Source: JACPNO01 sp963825405
Lineage (GTDB): Bacteria > Acidobacteriota > Terriglobia > Bryobacterales > Bryobacteraceae
Assembly (NCBI GenBank): GCA_963825405.1
Contig: CAWGTB010000002.1
Span: forward strand, 62,001 to 126,000
Length of the DNA: 64,000 bases
Direction of reading: 5' to 3'
How positions within the stretch are numbered: the stretch's first letter is position 1; every line of letters starts with the position of its first letter. This document shows positions 26,970 through 36,763 of the stretch, piece after piece. The position numbers and the translations under genes were made by a program. The notes beneath the pieces were generated by a model that did no database searches, was not told where the DNA came from, and was given only the letters and a program-made list of their open reading frames with translations.

Positions 26970-28085
26970 TTATTTTAATCCCAGCCGCACCCACTCGATT
27001 TGCATCGCGTCAGGCGCGCCCGCGTAATACAGGACAATTACATCGCCGTTAGGCAAAGATTCGGCGAAAGGCAGGCCAAAGCTCCACAACGCCATATCGG
27101 CCAACATTTCACCGGTAGTTCCGGTCTCCCGCTGCGGGCGTGGACTCTCCCACATGACGGTTTCCGAATCGAGCAGGAACGGGCCGTCATTGGACATGGC
27201 CATGCGGGCGCGGATCGAGCGCGAACCGAACCGGTCGACCCAAGCAAGCACAACGCGGCCATCCGGCAGAAACGCTGGACGCGAAGGCTGATCCGCAAAA
27301 CCAAGATCGTCAGGCGGCGTCCAGGTGCGGCCTTCGTCGCGACTCAAGCGGCGCTGCACGTTGAGGTAGCGATTGGCTGGCTTATCGTAAGTCCAGGTGA
27401 AACTGGCTAGCGTGCCATCTGGAGCCGCAGCCGTGCGTTGATCCCAGTTGAAAATGCGGCCGGACGGATCCTGGCACACAGTTACCGGCTGCGTCCAAGA
27501 CTGGCCCTGGTCATCCGAATGCAGATAAACCACTTTCTGGAACCACTGCCTGCGGTCGAGAAAATTTTTGTTGCTTTCGATGCTGAGCGCCAAGCGGCCG
27601 CTCGTAAGCCGCAGAACGGGGCACGTGAGACTAGGCGGACCGATATCCGGCGTCATAGGCACGCGGCGCCAGGCGCTCCATGTACTGCCGTTATCGCGTG
27701 AGTCCGCCAGAAGGATCGCCATCGGCAAGCAGCCTTCCGTCTCCTGGTTGAATAACGGCTGGCCGGGATATGCCTCGCGATCCACCCACATCGACGACGC
27801 GATCAAATGATCCGACGCGATTACCGTGGTGTGCAAGACCCACAGGGAGCCACGCACACCATCGAGCGCGGTATCGAACGGCGCCCAGGGTTCGCTCCAT
27901 GTTTGGCCAAGATCGGTGGATCGCCGCAGCTCGATCACAGATTGTTCATCCACCTTGCTCTTCCCGACGCGATACGCCGCGAGCAGCGAGCCATCCGGCA
28001 GGCAAGTCACGCTAGGAAATGCAGAGACCGCGCGATCGCCGCCGGCCGCGCAGGGATTGAGAACGCCGCGAGAGACGATTCGCAT
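26970..28085 (-). CDS. Asp-box (BNR) beta-propeller protein, sialidase-like, copy 1
   Basis: It has 371 residues. At least four Asp-box turns (SxDxGxTW-like) are seen: STDLGQTW, SRDNGSTW, SDDQGQSW and SRDEGRTW, spaced about 60-80 residues apart, giving a six-bladed propeller of the exo-sialidase clan. No FRIP motif and no signal peptide are visible, so activity on sialic acid is unproven; it may be a cytosolic lyase or hydrolase for another sugar. The ATG overlaps the stop of the aminotransferase gene by 1 base (TGATG). Two more copies lie at 36760-37860 and 38983-40101. Confidence 0.78.
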   Translation of the reverse strand: MRIVSRGVLNPCAAGGDRAVSAFPSVTCLPDGSLLAAYRVGKSKVDEQSVIELRRSTDLGQTWSEPWAPFDTALDGVRGSLWVLHTTVIASDHLIASSMWVDREAYPGQPLFNQETEGCLPMAILLADSRDNGSTWSAWRRVPMTPDIGPPSLTCPVLRLTSGRLALSIESNKNFLDRRQWFQKVVYLHSDDQGQSWTQPVTVCQDPSGRIFNWDQRTAAAPDGTLASFTWTYDKPANRYLNVQRRLSRDEGRTWTPPDDLGFADQPSRPAFLPDGRVVLAWVDRFGSRSIRARMAMSNDGPFLLDSETVMWESPRPQRETGTTGEMLADMALWSFGLPFAESLPNGDVIVLYYAGAPDAMQIEWVRLGLK

Positions 28086-29348
28086 CAGCCGATGCCAAGC
28101 GTTTCATGCATAGTCTGGAAAAAGGCGTCAAGATCCGCCGGGCGCGTATGGATGTGCGTCGAAATGCGCAGACGCTCCGCACCCGCCAGCCAGATGCCTC
28201 GCTTGCGCGCCAGCGCATAAAGCGGCTTCGTGTCGACACCTTTGAACTGAAAAGTGACCATGCCGGCATAAAGGCCGTCATCGTCGGGGGTGAGCAGTTC
28301 AAGCTGAGGCAGCTTGGCTACCCGCTCGCGCACGCCGCGCGCCAACTGGTGGATGCGGCCGTACACGCGGTCCGGTCCAACCTGCTTCAGGAAACGCAGC
28401 GCGGCCATGTGGCCTTCAAAGATGGCGCGGTTGTTGGTGCCCACCATCATGAATCGGGCGGCCTTCAAATCATACTTGTCCCAATTAAATGTCGCGGTGT
28501 GCACCCAAAGCTTGTCCAAATGCTCTTCGCGGATGTAAAGCAGACCGCAGCCGCACGGCGTGAACATCCATTTATGCGGACTGCCGGCGAAGAAATCGCA
28601 GCCAAGCTCGTGCAGGTTCACCGGCACCTGTCCGTTCATGTGAGCGCCGTCAATCAGGGTCAGGACGCCTTTTGCGCGCGCAGCCTGGCAGATTTCGCGA
28701 ATCGGCGTCACCAAACCAGTAGTAGTTGTGATGCCGCTAAAACTGATGATGCGCGTACGCGGTCCGATGGCGGAAATCACACGATCGGTAATCTCGGCCG
28801 GGCTCTTCGGCGGAATCGCGATCGGCACATAGCGGACCTGCACGCCGAAGCGCGCCTGCTTTTGCATCCAAGGGAAACGTGCCGCCGGGATGTTCCTGGT
28901 CGGTGAGGAGCACTTCGTCGCCGGCCTTGAGGTCGAGGCCCTGGCAGATGGTGTTCATGCCCTCGGTCGTGTTGCGGGTGAACGCGAGTTCGTCTTTCTT
29001 GCATCCGACGAAGTCAGCCAGCTCCTGGCGCCAGTCGTCGAAGGGTTCCCCGCCCCATCGCGGCAGGCCATCGCTGGTGAGGCCTTCGAGCGATGCCGAC
29101 TGCGTAAGGTAAGCGAACGCCGCCGCAAGCGCGGGCTTGGCGGCCACGCCCAGGCTGCCAACATTCAAGAACGCGCGGCCCTCGGGCAGCAGAAACTGCT
29201 CGCGGCGGAGCCTGAGCCAGTAGCTTTCGGGGTCGCGCGAGAAGAGCTTGTCATCGGGCAGGGCGGGAACTTCGAGGGCGGCTTTGGCCGTAGCGGGCGC
29301 CAGGCCGAACAGGCCCGCGGCGGTCAACAGGGCTTCACGACGTCGCAT
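28085..29348 (-). CDS. Class V aminotransferase (isopenicillin N epimerase-like), Tat-type signal (one frameshift)
   Basis: PLP enzyme, repaired length about 420 residues. It opens MRRREALLTAAGLFGLAPATA, a twin-arginine-like signal, so export is likely. Motifs: AFLNVGSLGVAAKPALAAAF, ELAFTRNTTEGMNTI, LLTDQEHPGG, LTLIDGAHMNGQVPVNLHE with the cofactor Asp, and FFAGSPHKWMFTPCGCG with the PLP lysine. One surplus base near 28875 breaks it; repaired it reads GTFPWMQKQARFG. Reaction could be racemisation, lyase or transamination. Start overlaps the dioxygenase end by 14 bases. Confidence 0.82.
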
Positions 29349-30087
29349 AATTAATCACCGGAAAATCGATTATGCCTTTCAGCTTGGATGGATCAGTCAG
29401 CCGCACGTTCCGTGACATGTAGACGTAGATCAAGCCACGGCGCATTTGTTCGCTCGAATTCGGTTCGCTGCGATGCGCGGTCAGGCAGTGATGAAGGACC
29501 ACGGATCCCCGCTTCACCTCCACCGCCACCTCGCCCAGCGCTTCAATTTGTGCATGCGGCGTCAATCCCAGCGAATTGCCTTTGACGCCGGACGGCGCGT
29601 GCGGCAGCATTCCCAAGCGATGAGATCCCGGCACAAAACGCACGCAGCCGTTGGCCACGCTGGAATCGTCCAGCGCAATCCAGGCGCTGATCAGTTCGGG
29701 CGGATCGAACGGCCAGTACGGCATGTCCTGGTGCAACGGCACCGCTGTTCCCACGCGCGCCGGCTTGGCGAACAACTGGCTGCCATACAAGCGCAGAGGA
29801 GCGCCCAGCAGAGCCTTCATCACCTCGACCACGCGCGGATGCCCGGCAACATTCAGAAAAAAGGGGTTGTACTGGTGCAGGCGAAATGCGTTGCGCAAAC
29901 GCGGCGGATCGGAACCCGGTTCGTAGATGCGATCGGACTCGGGGACGTAGTCCACGCTGCCGTCGATCACGCGCTGGATTTCCTCCGAGATCGGATTCAG
30001 CTCAGCCGGCCTGAATACGTTCTCGAGAATGACGAACCCGTCGCGCTGAAACTGAGCGGCAACCGCATCGGCGGTAGCTGTCGGCAT
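29335..30087 (-). CDS. Phytanoyl-CoA dioxygenase (PhyH) family protein
   Basis: Fe(II)/2-oxoglutarate dioxygenase, about 250 residues. Iron ligands fit VPLHQDMPYWPF (HxD) and the distal HHCLTAHRSEPN, with the 2-oxoglutarate arginine in QMRRGLIYVY. It starts MPTATADAVAAQF. I choose ATG 30087 because GGAGGA lies 4 bases upstream; a TTG at 30102 would add five residues. Substrates in this family range widely, and the island context suggests hydroxylation of a sugar acid or amino-acid derivative. It follows the MFS gene by about 20 bases. Intact. Confidence 0.85.
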   Translation of the reverse strand: MPTATADAVAAQFQRDGFVILENVFRPAELNPISEEIQRVIDGSVDYVPESDRIYEPGSDPPRLRNAFRLHQYNPFFLNVAGHPRVVEVMKALLGAPLRLYGSQLFAKPARVGTAVPLHQDMPYWPFDPPELISAWIALDDSSVANGCVRFVPGSHRLGMLPHAPSGVKGNSLGLTPHAQIEALGEVAVEVKRGSVVLHHCLTAHRSEPNSSEQMRRGLIYVYMSRNVRLTDPSKLKGIIDFPVINYATS

Positions 30088-30107
30088 CCGGTCCTCCGGC
30101 AAGAAAA

Positions 30108-31355
30108 TCAGTGTAGCGCGAAAGTGGAAGGCGTGAGCCGCGCCAGATCGCGCCGCACAAAATATAGATAGCCGATGAGTAGCAGCAGCGCGCCCAACGC
30201 CATGATCGCCGAGATTCCACCGAAGACGCCGCCCAGGCCGTAGTCGCGCTTGAGATAGCCAGCCAGCAGGACGCCCACACCGCCCGCAAACGTGTTCGCC
30301 GCATTGGTGAGGCCGACTGCTGTCGACCGCAGCCGGGGCGGAAGCAAATCACAAAGCATGGCATTCTCGTTCGAGCCTCCCAAAGCGCGCAGCATCGAAA
30401 AACAAAAAATGCAGGCGATCAAAATTGCGAAGGCCGGCCGGCTTAAAAACGCCAGCAGAAACGGTGCAGCGGCGAAGTAGAACAAGCTCTGCGCCAGCAT
30501 GCGGCGTGCGGGCTGCGTGCCCGCCACGCGATCCGAGAACCAGCCGCCAAATGCCACGCCGGCCACACCAGAACCCTGAATCACCAGCGGCGCTGAGAAC
30601 CCGGCCCCAGCCAGACTGAGATGATACGTCTCGTTGAAATACAGCGGCAGCCAGTTGAAAAAAATCCACGTGCCGATCGAAACGATCATTGCTTGCGATA
30701 GCAAGATCCAGAAACTGGGTATTCGTACAATCAAGCCGAGATTGCTGCCCACGGGCGGCCCGGCAACCGCTTCCACAGGTTTCAGCGCGGCATCACGCAG
30801 TACGAAAGGCGCGGCCGCGGCCATCACGAGACCCAACCCGCCCAGCAGATAAAAGCTTAGCCGCCATCCGTAATGTTCACCGAAATATCCCGCCATCGCG
30901 CCGCCCGCGACCAAGCCCACGCTCAGTCCCGCAATGTGCAAACCCATGGCCGTTGCGCGCGTGTCACTCGCGTGATGGTCGGCAAGCAACGCGATCGCCG
31001 CCGGCAGGTAGATACACTCGGCGAAACCAAGCAGCACGCGCGTGGCTAGCAAAACTTCTGCGTTGGGCGCCATGCCCGTTGCCAGCGTGATCAGGCTCCA
31101 GGCTGCCAGACTCCAGGCCACTAAGCGGCTGCGCGAAATATGATCCGCCAGGTAGCCGGCAACGGGAGATCCAATCGCGTACGACCACAGAAAGAACGAA
31201 CCAATGGCCGCCAGTTGCAGATCGGACATCCGCAAATCGCGCCGGAGCAGCGGAAAGACCGAAGACGTTGCCGTGCGGTCGCCGTAGTTCAGCGCCGCGA
31301 CGAAGAACAGGAACGCGACCAGACGCCACTTGTACCGCGGATCGCTGGCCGCCAC
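30108..31355 (-). CDS. MFS transporter, copy 1
   Basis: Twelve-helix major-facilitator carrier of 415 residues, resembling the anion:cation symporter (sugar-acid) group. It starts WRLVAFLFFVAALNYGDRTA; the loop 2-3 motif is GYLADHISRSRLV, and helix 4 has LLATRVLLGFAECIYLP. It is clearly paralogous to the carrier at 42102-43368 (shared FPLL-RDL, MSD, GSFFLWSYA, LLATRVLLG, YLPAA). It lies between the dioxygenase and an HpaI aldolase and is probably the uptake system of the unit. The substrate is not deducible. Confidence 0.88.
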   Translation of the reverse strand: MAASDPRYKWRLVAFLFFVAALNYGDRTATSSVFPLLRRDLRMSDLQLAAIGSFFLWSYAIGSPVAGYLADHISRSRLVAWSLAAWSLITLATGMAPNAEVLLATRVLLGFAECIYLPAAIALLADHHASDTRATAMGLHIAGLSVGLVAGGAMAGYFGEHYGWRLSFYLLGGLGLVMAAAAPFVLRDAALKPVEAVAGPPVGSNLGLIVRIPSFWILLSQAMIVSIGTWIFFNWLPLYFNETYHLSLAGAGFSAPLVIQGSGVAGVAFGGWFSDRVAGTQPARRMLAQSLFYFAAAPFLLAFLSRPAFAILIACIFCFSMLRALGGSNENAMLCDLLPPRLRSTAVGLTNAANTFAGGVGVLLAGYLKRDYGLGGVFGGISAIMALGALLLLIGYLYFVRRDLARLTPSTFALH

Positions 31356-31362
31356 GCCATCC

Positions 31363-32145
31363 TCACTTCTTCACGGTGACGCTCTCAAATGCTTTGAACG
31401 AATTCTGGAAGTGATCGAGCAGCGCTCCGTGATCGCCGCCGGCAGTGATAAAACGGCCGCCGAGATCGACAATGTTCTGCGCCTTGGCCGGATTCGCCGT
31501 CGTCGTCCCCCACCATTTGCCGTGCTTGCGAGCCGCGTCCGCCACTTTGCGCCGGGCTTCCACCAGCAGCGGGTGATCGAACTGCAGCGGTACGCCGTAG
31601 GACAAACTAAGGTCGCCGGGCCCGACGAAGAGAATGTCCACGCCATCCACAGCCGCGATCTCATCCACACACTCAACGGCTTCCTTGTCCTCGATCTGCA
31701 GCACCAAGAACGTTTCCTCATTGGCGTTGCGAATATGTTCCATGGTGTCGGCGAGCGCCCAATCCGCGTCAGCACCTGCGCCGTCCAAGCCGCGTTTGCC
31801 ACGCGGCGGGAAACGAGTCCACTCGGCGTATTGGCGCGCTTCTTCCACGCTGCGGCAGTGCGGCACCATGATCCCGTTGGCGCCGAATTCGAGCGCGCGC
31901 ATCACGCTGTCATAGCCATGCTTGCGGATGCGGACCATCAAATCCATGTTGGTATAGCGGCACGCGAGCGACATCGGCAGGATCGTGTCGTAGGGAAATT
32001 CGCGGTGTTCGAGGTCGTACCAGATCACGTCGTAGCCGATCCGGCCAACTACTTCAGCCAGCCACGGGTCGGGAAGGCGGCTGATCCCGGCAATCTTGAC
32101 ACACTCTCCGGCGCGGAGTTTTTTCAGTACGCGGCTTTTAGTCAT
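31363..32145 (-). CDS. HpcH/HpaI-family aldolase, copy 1
   Basis: Class II, metal-dependent pyruvate aldolase family, 260 residues. Seen: VIWYDLEHREFPYD with the catalytic His, LMVRIRKHGYDSVMRALE, GANGIMVPHCRSVEEAR, LVLQIEDKEAVE and ILFVGPGDLSLSYG, which give the Glu and Asp metal ligands. Relatives cleave 2-keto-3-deoxy sugar acids or 4-hydroxy-2-keto acids. It lies 7 bases ahead of the MFS gene on the same strand. It is a diverged relative of the aldolase at 54757-55539. Intact. Confidence 0.88.
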   Translation of the reverse strand: MTKSRVLKKLRAGECVKIAGISRLPDPWLAEVVGRIGYDVIWYDLEHREFPYDTILPMSLACRYTNMDLMVRIRKHGYDSVMRALEFGANGIMVPHCRSVEEARQYAEWTRFPPRGKRGLDGAGADADWALADTMEHIRNANEETFLVLQIEDKEAVECVDEIAAVDGVDILFVGPGDLSLSYGVPLQFDHPLLVEARRKVADAARKHGKWWGTTTANPAKAQNIVDLGGRFITAGGDHGALLDHFQNSFKAFESVTVKK

Positions 32146-32171
32146 GAACTGGCTATTGTATGCCAGAAGAG

Positions 32172-32441
32172 TTAAGGACCGTATCGTTCGGCCGCGCGAG
32201 CTTTGGCTTTCGCCGCTTCTTCTTCGCGATTCTTGGGCGGTGCATTAGTTTCGAGCGAAAAGAGAAAGCGCTCTGAAATGCCGGCGATCTCATTGACCGC
32301 CGCCCGAAACGCAGCTTCATTGGCCTTCGACGGTTTGCTGAAGCCGCTGATTTTTCGCACGAATTGCAGCGACGCCGCCTGAACTTCTTCAGGTGTTACC
32401 GGCGGATCGAAATTGAAAAGAGTTTTAATGTTCCTGCACAT
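32172..32441 (-). CDS. DUF2277 protein
   Basis: It has 89 residues. The start MCRNIKTLFNFDPPVTPEE, then LQFVRKISGFSKPSKAN and FLFSLETNAPPKNREEE, is characteristic of DUF2277, a family of small cytoplasmic proteins of unknown function found in soil bacteria including Acidobacteriota. It sits between the aldolase and the amidohydrolase on the same strand with gaps of 26 and 5 bases. It may be a passenger in that transcript. Confidence 0.88.
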   Translation of the reverse strand: MCRNIKTLFNFDPPVTPEEVQAASLQFVRKISGFSKPSKANEAAFRAAVNEIAGISERFLFSLETNAPPKNREEEAAKAKARAAERYGP

Positions 32442-32446
32442 ATTCC

Positions 32447-33997
32447 CTACCCTGCGTGAACCAGTGCGGCGCCTGCCTTCTCGCCCGTTAACGCTCCATC
32501 GCGAATGGCGAAACGCCCGTTGACCAAGACTTGCTTGATTCCGTGCGGAGCTTGCGCCGGATGCTCGTAGTCACCGTCGCTGCCAATCGTCGCGGGATCG
32601 AATACCACGATGTCCGCCGCCTGGCCAGCCGCCAGCGTTCCTCGACCGCGCAGTCGAAAGCGTTCTGCAGGCTGACCGCTCGACTTGTGCACCGCCTCTT
32701 CCAACGTGAACCAGCCCTTTTCGCGGACGAATTCACCCAGCAGTTTCGGATAGGTCCCGAAAGTGCGCGGATGAGAAATGCCGTCGACCACCAGGCCGTC
32801 GGTGATGATCGAGGTGAGCGGATGCGCCAGCACCTTCCGCAAATTGCCGTCGTGATTATTAAACGAGATGATCCACACACCGGCTTGCTGTTCCCGAATC
32901 AGAGTGGAGCGCCGTCGCGGCTGGCGAATGATTTCGCTCGGCGGCGATGCGCGCAATCGAGCGGCCCATCAGGGTGGCATCCGCGCCCGCCGCGATCTTG
33001 CAAACGACGATGTCATCCCAACCATTGGACATTCCATCCTCGGTTTCACGCGCGATGCGGTCGAAATCCGCGGGCGATTCGAGACGCGCGAGCAAGGCGG
33101 AAACGCCGCCATCCTGACACCACGCCGGCAGCAGTTGGATCAACGAACACGAGCCGGCCAGATACGGATACGCATCCATCGCGACATCAATGCCCGCACG
33201 CTGCGCAGCTTCAATATGCTCGATCACCGTTTCCAGCTTGTGCCAGTTCTTCTGGCCGACGACCTGCAGGTGCGAAATCTGCACCGGGATTTGGCGCGGC
33301 GGCCCACTTCAAGCGCCTCATCGACCGCCTCCACCACGCGAAATTTGTAGTCCCGCATGTGCGTAGTGTAGAAGGCATTGTGGCGTCGCAATACACGGCC
33401 GTACCCGACTAGCTCCTCCGTATCCGCGAAGCTGGACGGCATGCAATTGAGGCCGGTCGAGAGTCCGATCGATCCAGCTTCCAGACACGCATCGAGCGCG
33501 CGCTCCATCGCGGCCTGCTCTTCCGGCTGCGGCGAGCCCGCGCGCATCTGCATGCCCCAGATCCGCAGAGGACCGTGCCCTGTCAGGGCCGCAACGTTTA
33601 CGTAAGTGCCGGCCTGCTTGACTGCGGCAAAATAATCAGCGGCCGTCTCCATGCCTTCGGGCGGTTCGCCATCGAACAGCTCCCCTGTCATGCGCTCGCC
33701 ACTAGGATTCGGACGAGTCGGGAACAGAGAAAATCCGCAGTTGCCGACGATCTCGGTAGTCACGCCCTGCTGGATTTTGTTGGGCAGGTGTTGCAGCACT
33801 TCCTGATCGCCATGACTGTGGACGTCGATGAAGCCGGGCGCAACGACCATCCCCGCGCACTCGATCTCCGGCAGGTCCGCCACCTCTCCCACGACGCCGA
33901 CTTCAGCGATGAGCCCGCCGCGGATCAGCACGTCAGCTTCGCGGCCCGGCGCGCCCGTGCCGTCGATCACGCGGCCATTGCGAAGAATCAGATCCAT
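32447..33997 (-). CDS. D-aminoacylase / N-acyl-D-amino-acid deacylase-like amidohydrolase (two frame breaks)
   Basis: About 516 residues. The start MDLILRNGRVIDGTGAPG is the amidohydrolase-family beginning; metal ligands fit PGFIDVHSHGDQEV, EIVGNCGFSLFP, VQISHLQVVGQKNW and, near the end, FNNHDG, with GRGTLAAGQAADIVVFDP closing the composite domain. A break near 33292 fits loss of one A (AAAA to AAA, reading GRRAKIPVQISHL); another near 32908 fits one extra base. The family hydrolyses N-acyl D-amino acids or related lactams. It follows the SDR gene by 4 bases in the same run. Confidence 0.82.
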
Positions 33998-34001
33998 AAA
34001 G

Positions 34002-34772
34002 TTAACGCGGGTTGGGCAGCACGAAGCCCCCATCAATTCGCAGCACTGAGCCCGTCACGTACGAGGCGTCATCCGACACCAGGTACGCCACACCCTTGGC
34101 AATCTCCGCGGGCCGGGCCAGGCGTCCCAGCAACAATTGCGATCCCCACTCCTCGATTTGCTTGTCGTTAAACTGCTCGTGCTCACCCGGCGTGTCCGTC
34201 CAGCCGGGCTCGATGCAGTTGACCCGGATGCGGTGCGACGCGAGTTCCACTGCCCAGGTTGCGGCCATGTGATTCACCGCCGCTTTGGCAGCGTTATAAA
34301 TGCTCGCATTCGCATACGGCCGGAACGCGTGCACCGACGTGATGCAAACGATATTCCCGCCACCGCCTTGCCGTACGAACTGCCGAGCGGCGAGTTGGCC
34401 GCAGTGGAATGCGCCCCAGAACAGCACCGACATCTGTCCTTCCACGTCAGCCATTTCAAGTTCGAGCATCGGCTTGCGCAAGCCCTTGCCCGCATTGCTC
34501 ACCAGGATGTCCAGCTTGCCGAAACGGGCGACGGTTTCCGCGAACATCCGCTCGTCGTCGGCGCGATTGCCCACGTCGCCCTGACAGAAAAACGCGCGGC
34601 GCCCGAGCGCTTCAATCTCGCGTACCACTTCGGCAGCCAGCTCGGCGTGGCCCTTGTCATTGACGACAACATCAGCGCCGCAGCCCGCCAGTTCGAGCGC
34701 AATAGCGCGGCCAATTCCGCGCGCAGCTCCGGTGACAATCGCAACTTTTCCGGCCAACTTCAGTTCAGGCAT
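34002..34772 (-). CDS. SDR-family oxidoreductase
   Basis: Short-chain dehydrogenase of 256 residues. Cofactor motif VTGAARGIGRAIALEL, NAG in LVSNAGKGLRKP, catalytic Ser in ITSVHAFRPYANASIYNAAKA with the YxxxK pair, IEPGWTDTPG and YLVSDDASYVTGSVLRIDGG at the end. It probably oxidises a sugar or hydroxy acid. It is divergent from the MDR gene: the two starts (34772 and 34795) are only 22 bases apart, so their promoters must overlap coding sequence or each other. The start MPELKLAG fits the family better than the upstream ATG. Confidence 0.9.
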   Translation of the reverse strand: MPELKLAGKVAIVTGAARGIGRAIALELAGCGADVVVNDKGHAELAAEVVREIEALGRRAFFCQGDVGNRADDERMFAETVARFGKLDILVSNAGKGLRKPMLELEMADVEGQMSVLFWGAFHCGQLAARQFVRQGGGGNIVCITSVHAFRPYANASIYNAAKAAVNHMAATWAVELASHRIRVNCIEPGWTDTPGEHEQFNDKQIEEWGSQLLLGRLARPAEIAKGVAYLVSDDASYVTGSVLRIDGGFVLPNPR

Positions 34773-34794
34773 CTCAACACGTATGATAGCCAGA

Positions 34795-35814
34795 ATGCTG
34801 CAAGCGATCATGTACGGCGCAGGCGATTTGCGCCTGGAGCAATGTCCACTCGATCCCGATTCGATAGCCGCCGACCAGGTTTATGTCGAGACCGAAGTCA
34901 CGGCTCTCTCGACAGGAACGGATTTGGGCAACTTCGAAGGACGCTCGCGCGAAGTGCCGGACGCGCCGGATTATCCGCGCGGAGTTGGCTATTCGAACGT
35001 CGGCCGCATCGTGCGCGCCGGCAAGGACGTCACGCACTTGAAGCCCGGCCAGCGTGTGTTTTCCATGCGGCCGCATCTCTCGGCCTTCATCGCGCAGAAA
35101 GATGAGCTGCTGGTTCCGGTGCCGGAGAATGTTTCCTCGGAGCAGGCGTCGCTGGGCTATCTGATCGAACTCGGCGTCGCGGCCATGCGGCAGGCCAAGT
35201 ACGAAGCCGGTGAAAGCATCGCGGTGGTCGGCCTGGGAGTAATTGGCTTGAGCACGGTGGGCATTGCCCGTGCGATGGGCGCGCGCGTGATTGCCATAGC
35301 CAACGCCGCCAGTCGCGCGGAGCGTGCGCGGCGCGTAGGCGCACATCTGGCCTTGCGTTCGGACGAAGCGCGCTCCCCGGCGGACTTGAGCGCGGTCTGC
35401 GGCAGCGAAGGCGCCGACATCGTCATCCTGACCGCCAATACCTGGCAAGCGTACCGGACATCGATCGATATCGCTCGCTATGGCGGTCGTATCAGCATTC
35501 TAGGCTTTCCCGGCCGCGCGCAACCCGCGCCGGACTTCAATCCGCTCGACATGAAATGGCTCTACGGCAAGCAGCTCACGCTGATCGGCGCCGGTTATGC
35601 GCCGCGCATCGACTGCGCACCCGCCGCCATCCGCTTCAACCTGCGCCGCAATATGGAATACATCTTCGCGCTGATGCAAACGGGGGAACTGAATCTCGAG
35701 CCGATCATCAGCCACCGTGTGCCGGCAACCCGCATGCGTGAAGCCTACGATTTGGCCCACGCGCATTCCAAAGATCTGGTGGCGGCGGTTTTCGACTGGC
35801 GGAATCTCGCGTGA
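34795..35814 (+). CDS. MDR-superfamily dehydrogenase without catalytic zinc ligands
   Basis: About 339 residues, GroES-like plus Rossmann fold. NAD motif VVGLGVIGLSTVGIARAMGA. Where zinc alcohol dehydrogenases have CGTD and GHE, this protein has ALSTGTDLGNFEGR and RGVGYSNVGRIV, so the catalytic Cys and His are missing; the pattern is seen in BchC-like and related reductases. ATG at 34795 is chosen among three close starts (34783, 34795, 34810). The stop overlaps the GTG of the AKR gene (GTGA), and a propeller gene follows. Substrate unknown. Confidence 0.82.
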   Translation: MLQAIMYGAGDLRLEQCPLDPDSIAADQVYVETEVTALSTGTDLGNFEGRSREVPDAPDYPRGVGYSNVGRIVRAGKDVTHLKPGQRVFSMRPHLSAFIAQKDELLVPVPENVSSEQASLGYLIELGVAAMRQAKYEAGESIAVVGLGVIGLSTVGIARAMGARVIAIANAASRAERARRVGAHLALRSDEARSPADLSAVCGSEGADIVILTANTWQAYRTSIDIARYGGRISILGFPGRAQPAPDFNPLDMKWLYGKQLTLIGAGYAPRIDCAPAAIRFNLRRNMEYIFALMQTGELNLEPIISHRVPATRMREAYDLAHAHSKDLVAAVFDWRNLA

Positions 35815-36763
35815 AGCGCCGCCGGCTCGGACGGACCGGTCTCGATGTCTCGGAGATTTCGCTCGGCACGGTCGAGTTGGGACTGCCGTACGGAATCCCG
35901 GAAGCGGGCCGTCTGATCCAGCCCGATGAAGACGCCGCGGCGCGTCTTCTGAACAGGGCGCTCGATATCGGCATCAATTTCATCGACACCGCGCGCCTCT
36001 ACGGCACTGCGGAGGAGATCATCGGACGGGCTTTGCAGTGGCCGCCGCGCGGAATATTTTCTGGCGTCGAAAGTCCCCAACTTCGCCGACGAAAATCTTA
36101 CCGGCGACATACTTGCGCGAGCGTATCTTCGCCTCGGTGGAAGAAAGCCTGCGTTCGCTCCAGACCGAAGTCATCGACGTGATGATGATCCACAGCGCGC
36201 CGGTCGACGTAATACTGCGCGGCGAGGTGATGGAAATATTAATGGAGGTGAAGCGCAAGGGCCACGTGCGTTGGCTCGGCGCAAGCGTCTATGGCGAGGA
36301 AGCGGCGATCGCCGCTATCACCGACGGCCGCTACGACTGCCTGCAAATCGCCTACAACCTCCTCGACCGGCGGCCGGAAAAACAGATTCTCGCCCGCGCT
36401 CACGAAGCCGGCGTCGGCATCATCGCTCGTTCGGTATTGCTCAAAGGCGCGCTCACGCACCGCTACCGTCATCTTCCGGAGAGTCTCTCAGCGCTTCGCA
36501 AGTCAGTCGAGCAGGCAATGGCGCTGGCTGGTGTTTCAGCGGATGGATTGGTTGAGTTGGCCTACCGCTACGTGCTGAGCCGGCAGCCGCCCGACACCGC
36601 ACTCGCCGGCGCGTCGAGCATCGCTGAATTAGATCAGGTAGCCGCCGCCGGCGGGCCGCTAGGCAACGATCTCATCGCGCAAATCGCCAAAATTACGATC
36701 GACCAGGAAAACCTGTTGAATCCCGGCACATGGGCTGAGTTGTCGCCAGTCTCACAAACATGA
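35811..36763 (+). CDS. Aldo/keto reductase (two frameshifts)
   Basis: TIM-barrel NADPH reductase, repaired length about 316 residues. GTG start: KRRRLGRTGLDVSEISLGT. Active-site Asp and Tyr fit NFIDTARLYGTAEEIIGRAL; after the breaks follow EYFLASKVPNF (Lys), VMMIHSAP (His), GKGHVRWLGASV-like turn and AGVGIIARSVLLKGALT. Two +1 breaks, near 36037 and 36111, are repaired to ALHGRRAEYFLASK and DILRERIFASVEESL. It is coupled by overlap to both the MDR gene and the propeller gene, forming a three-gene unit. Confidence 0.85.
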
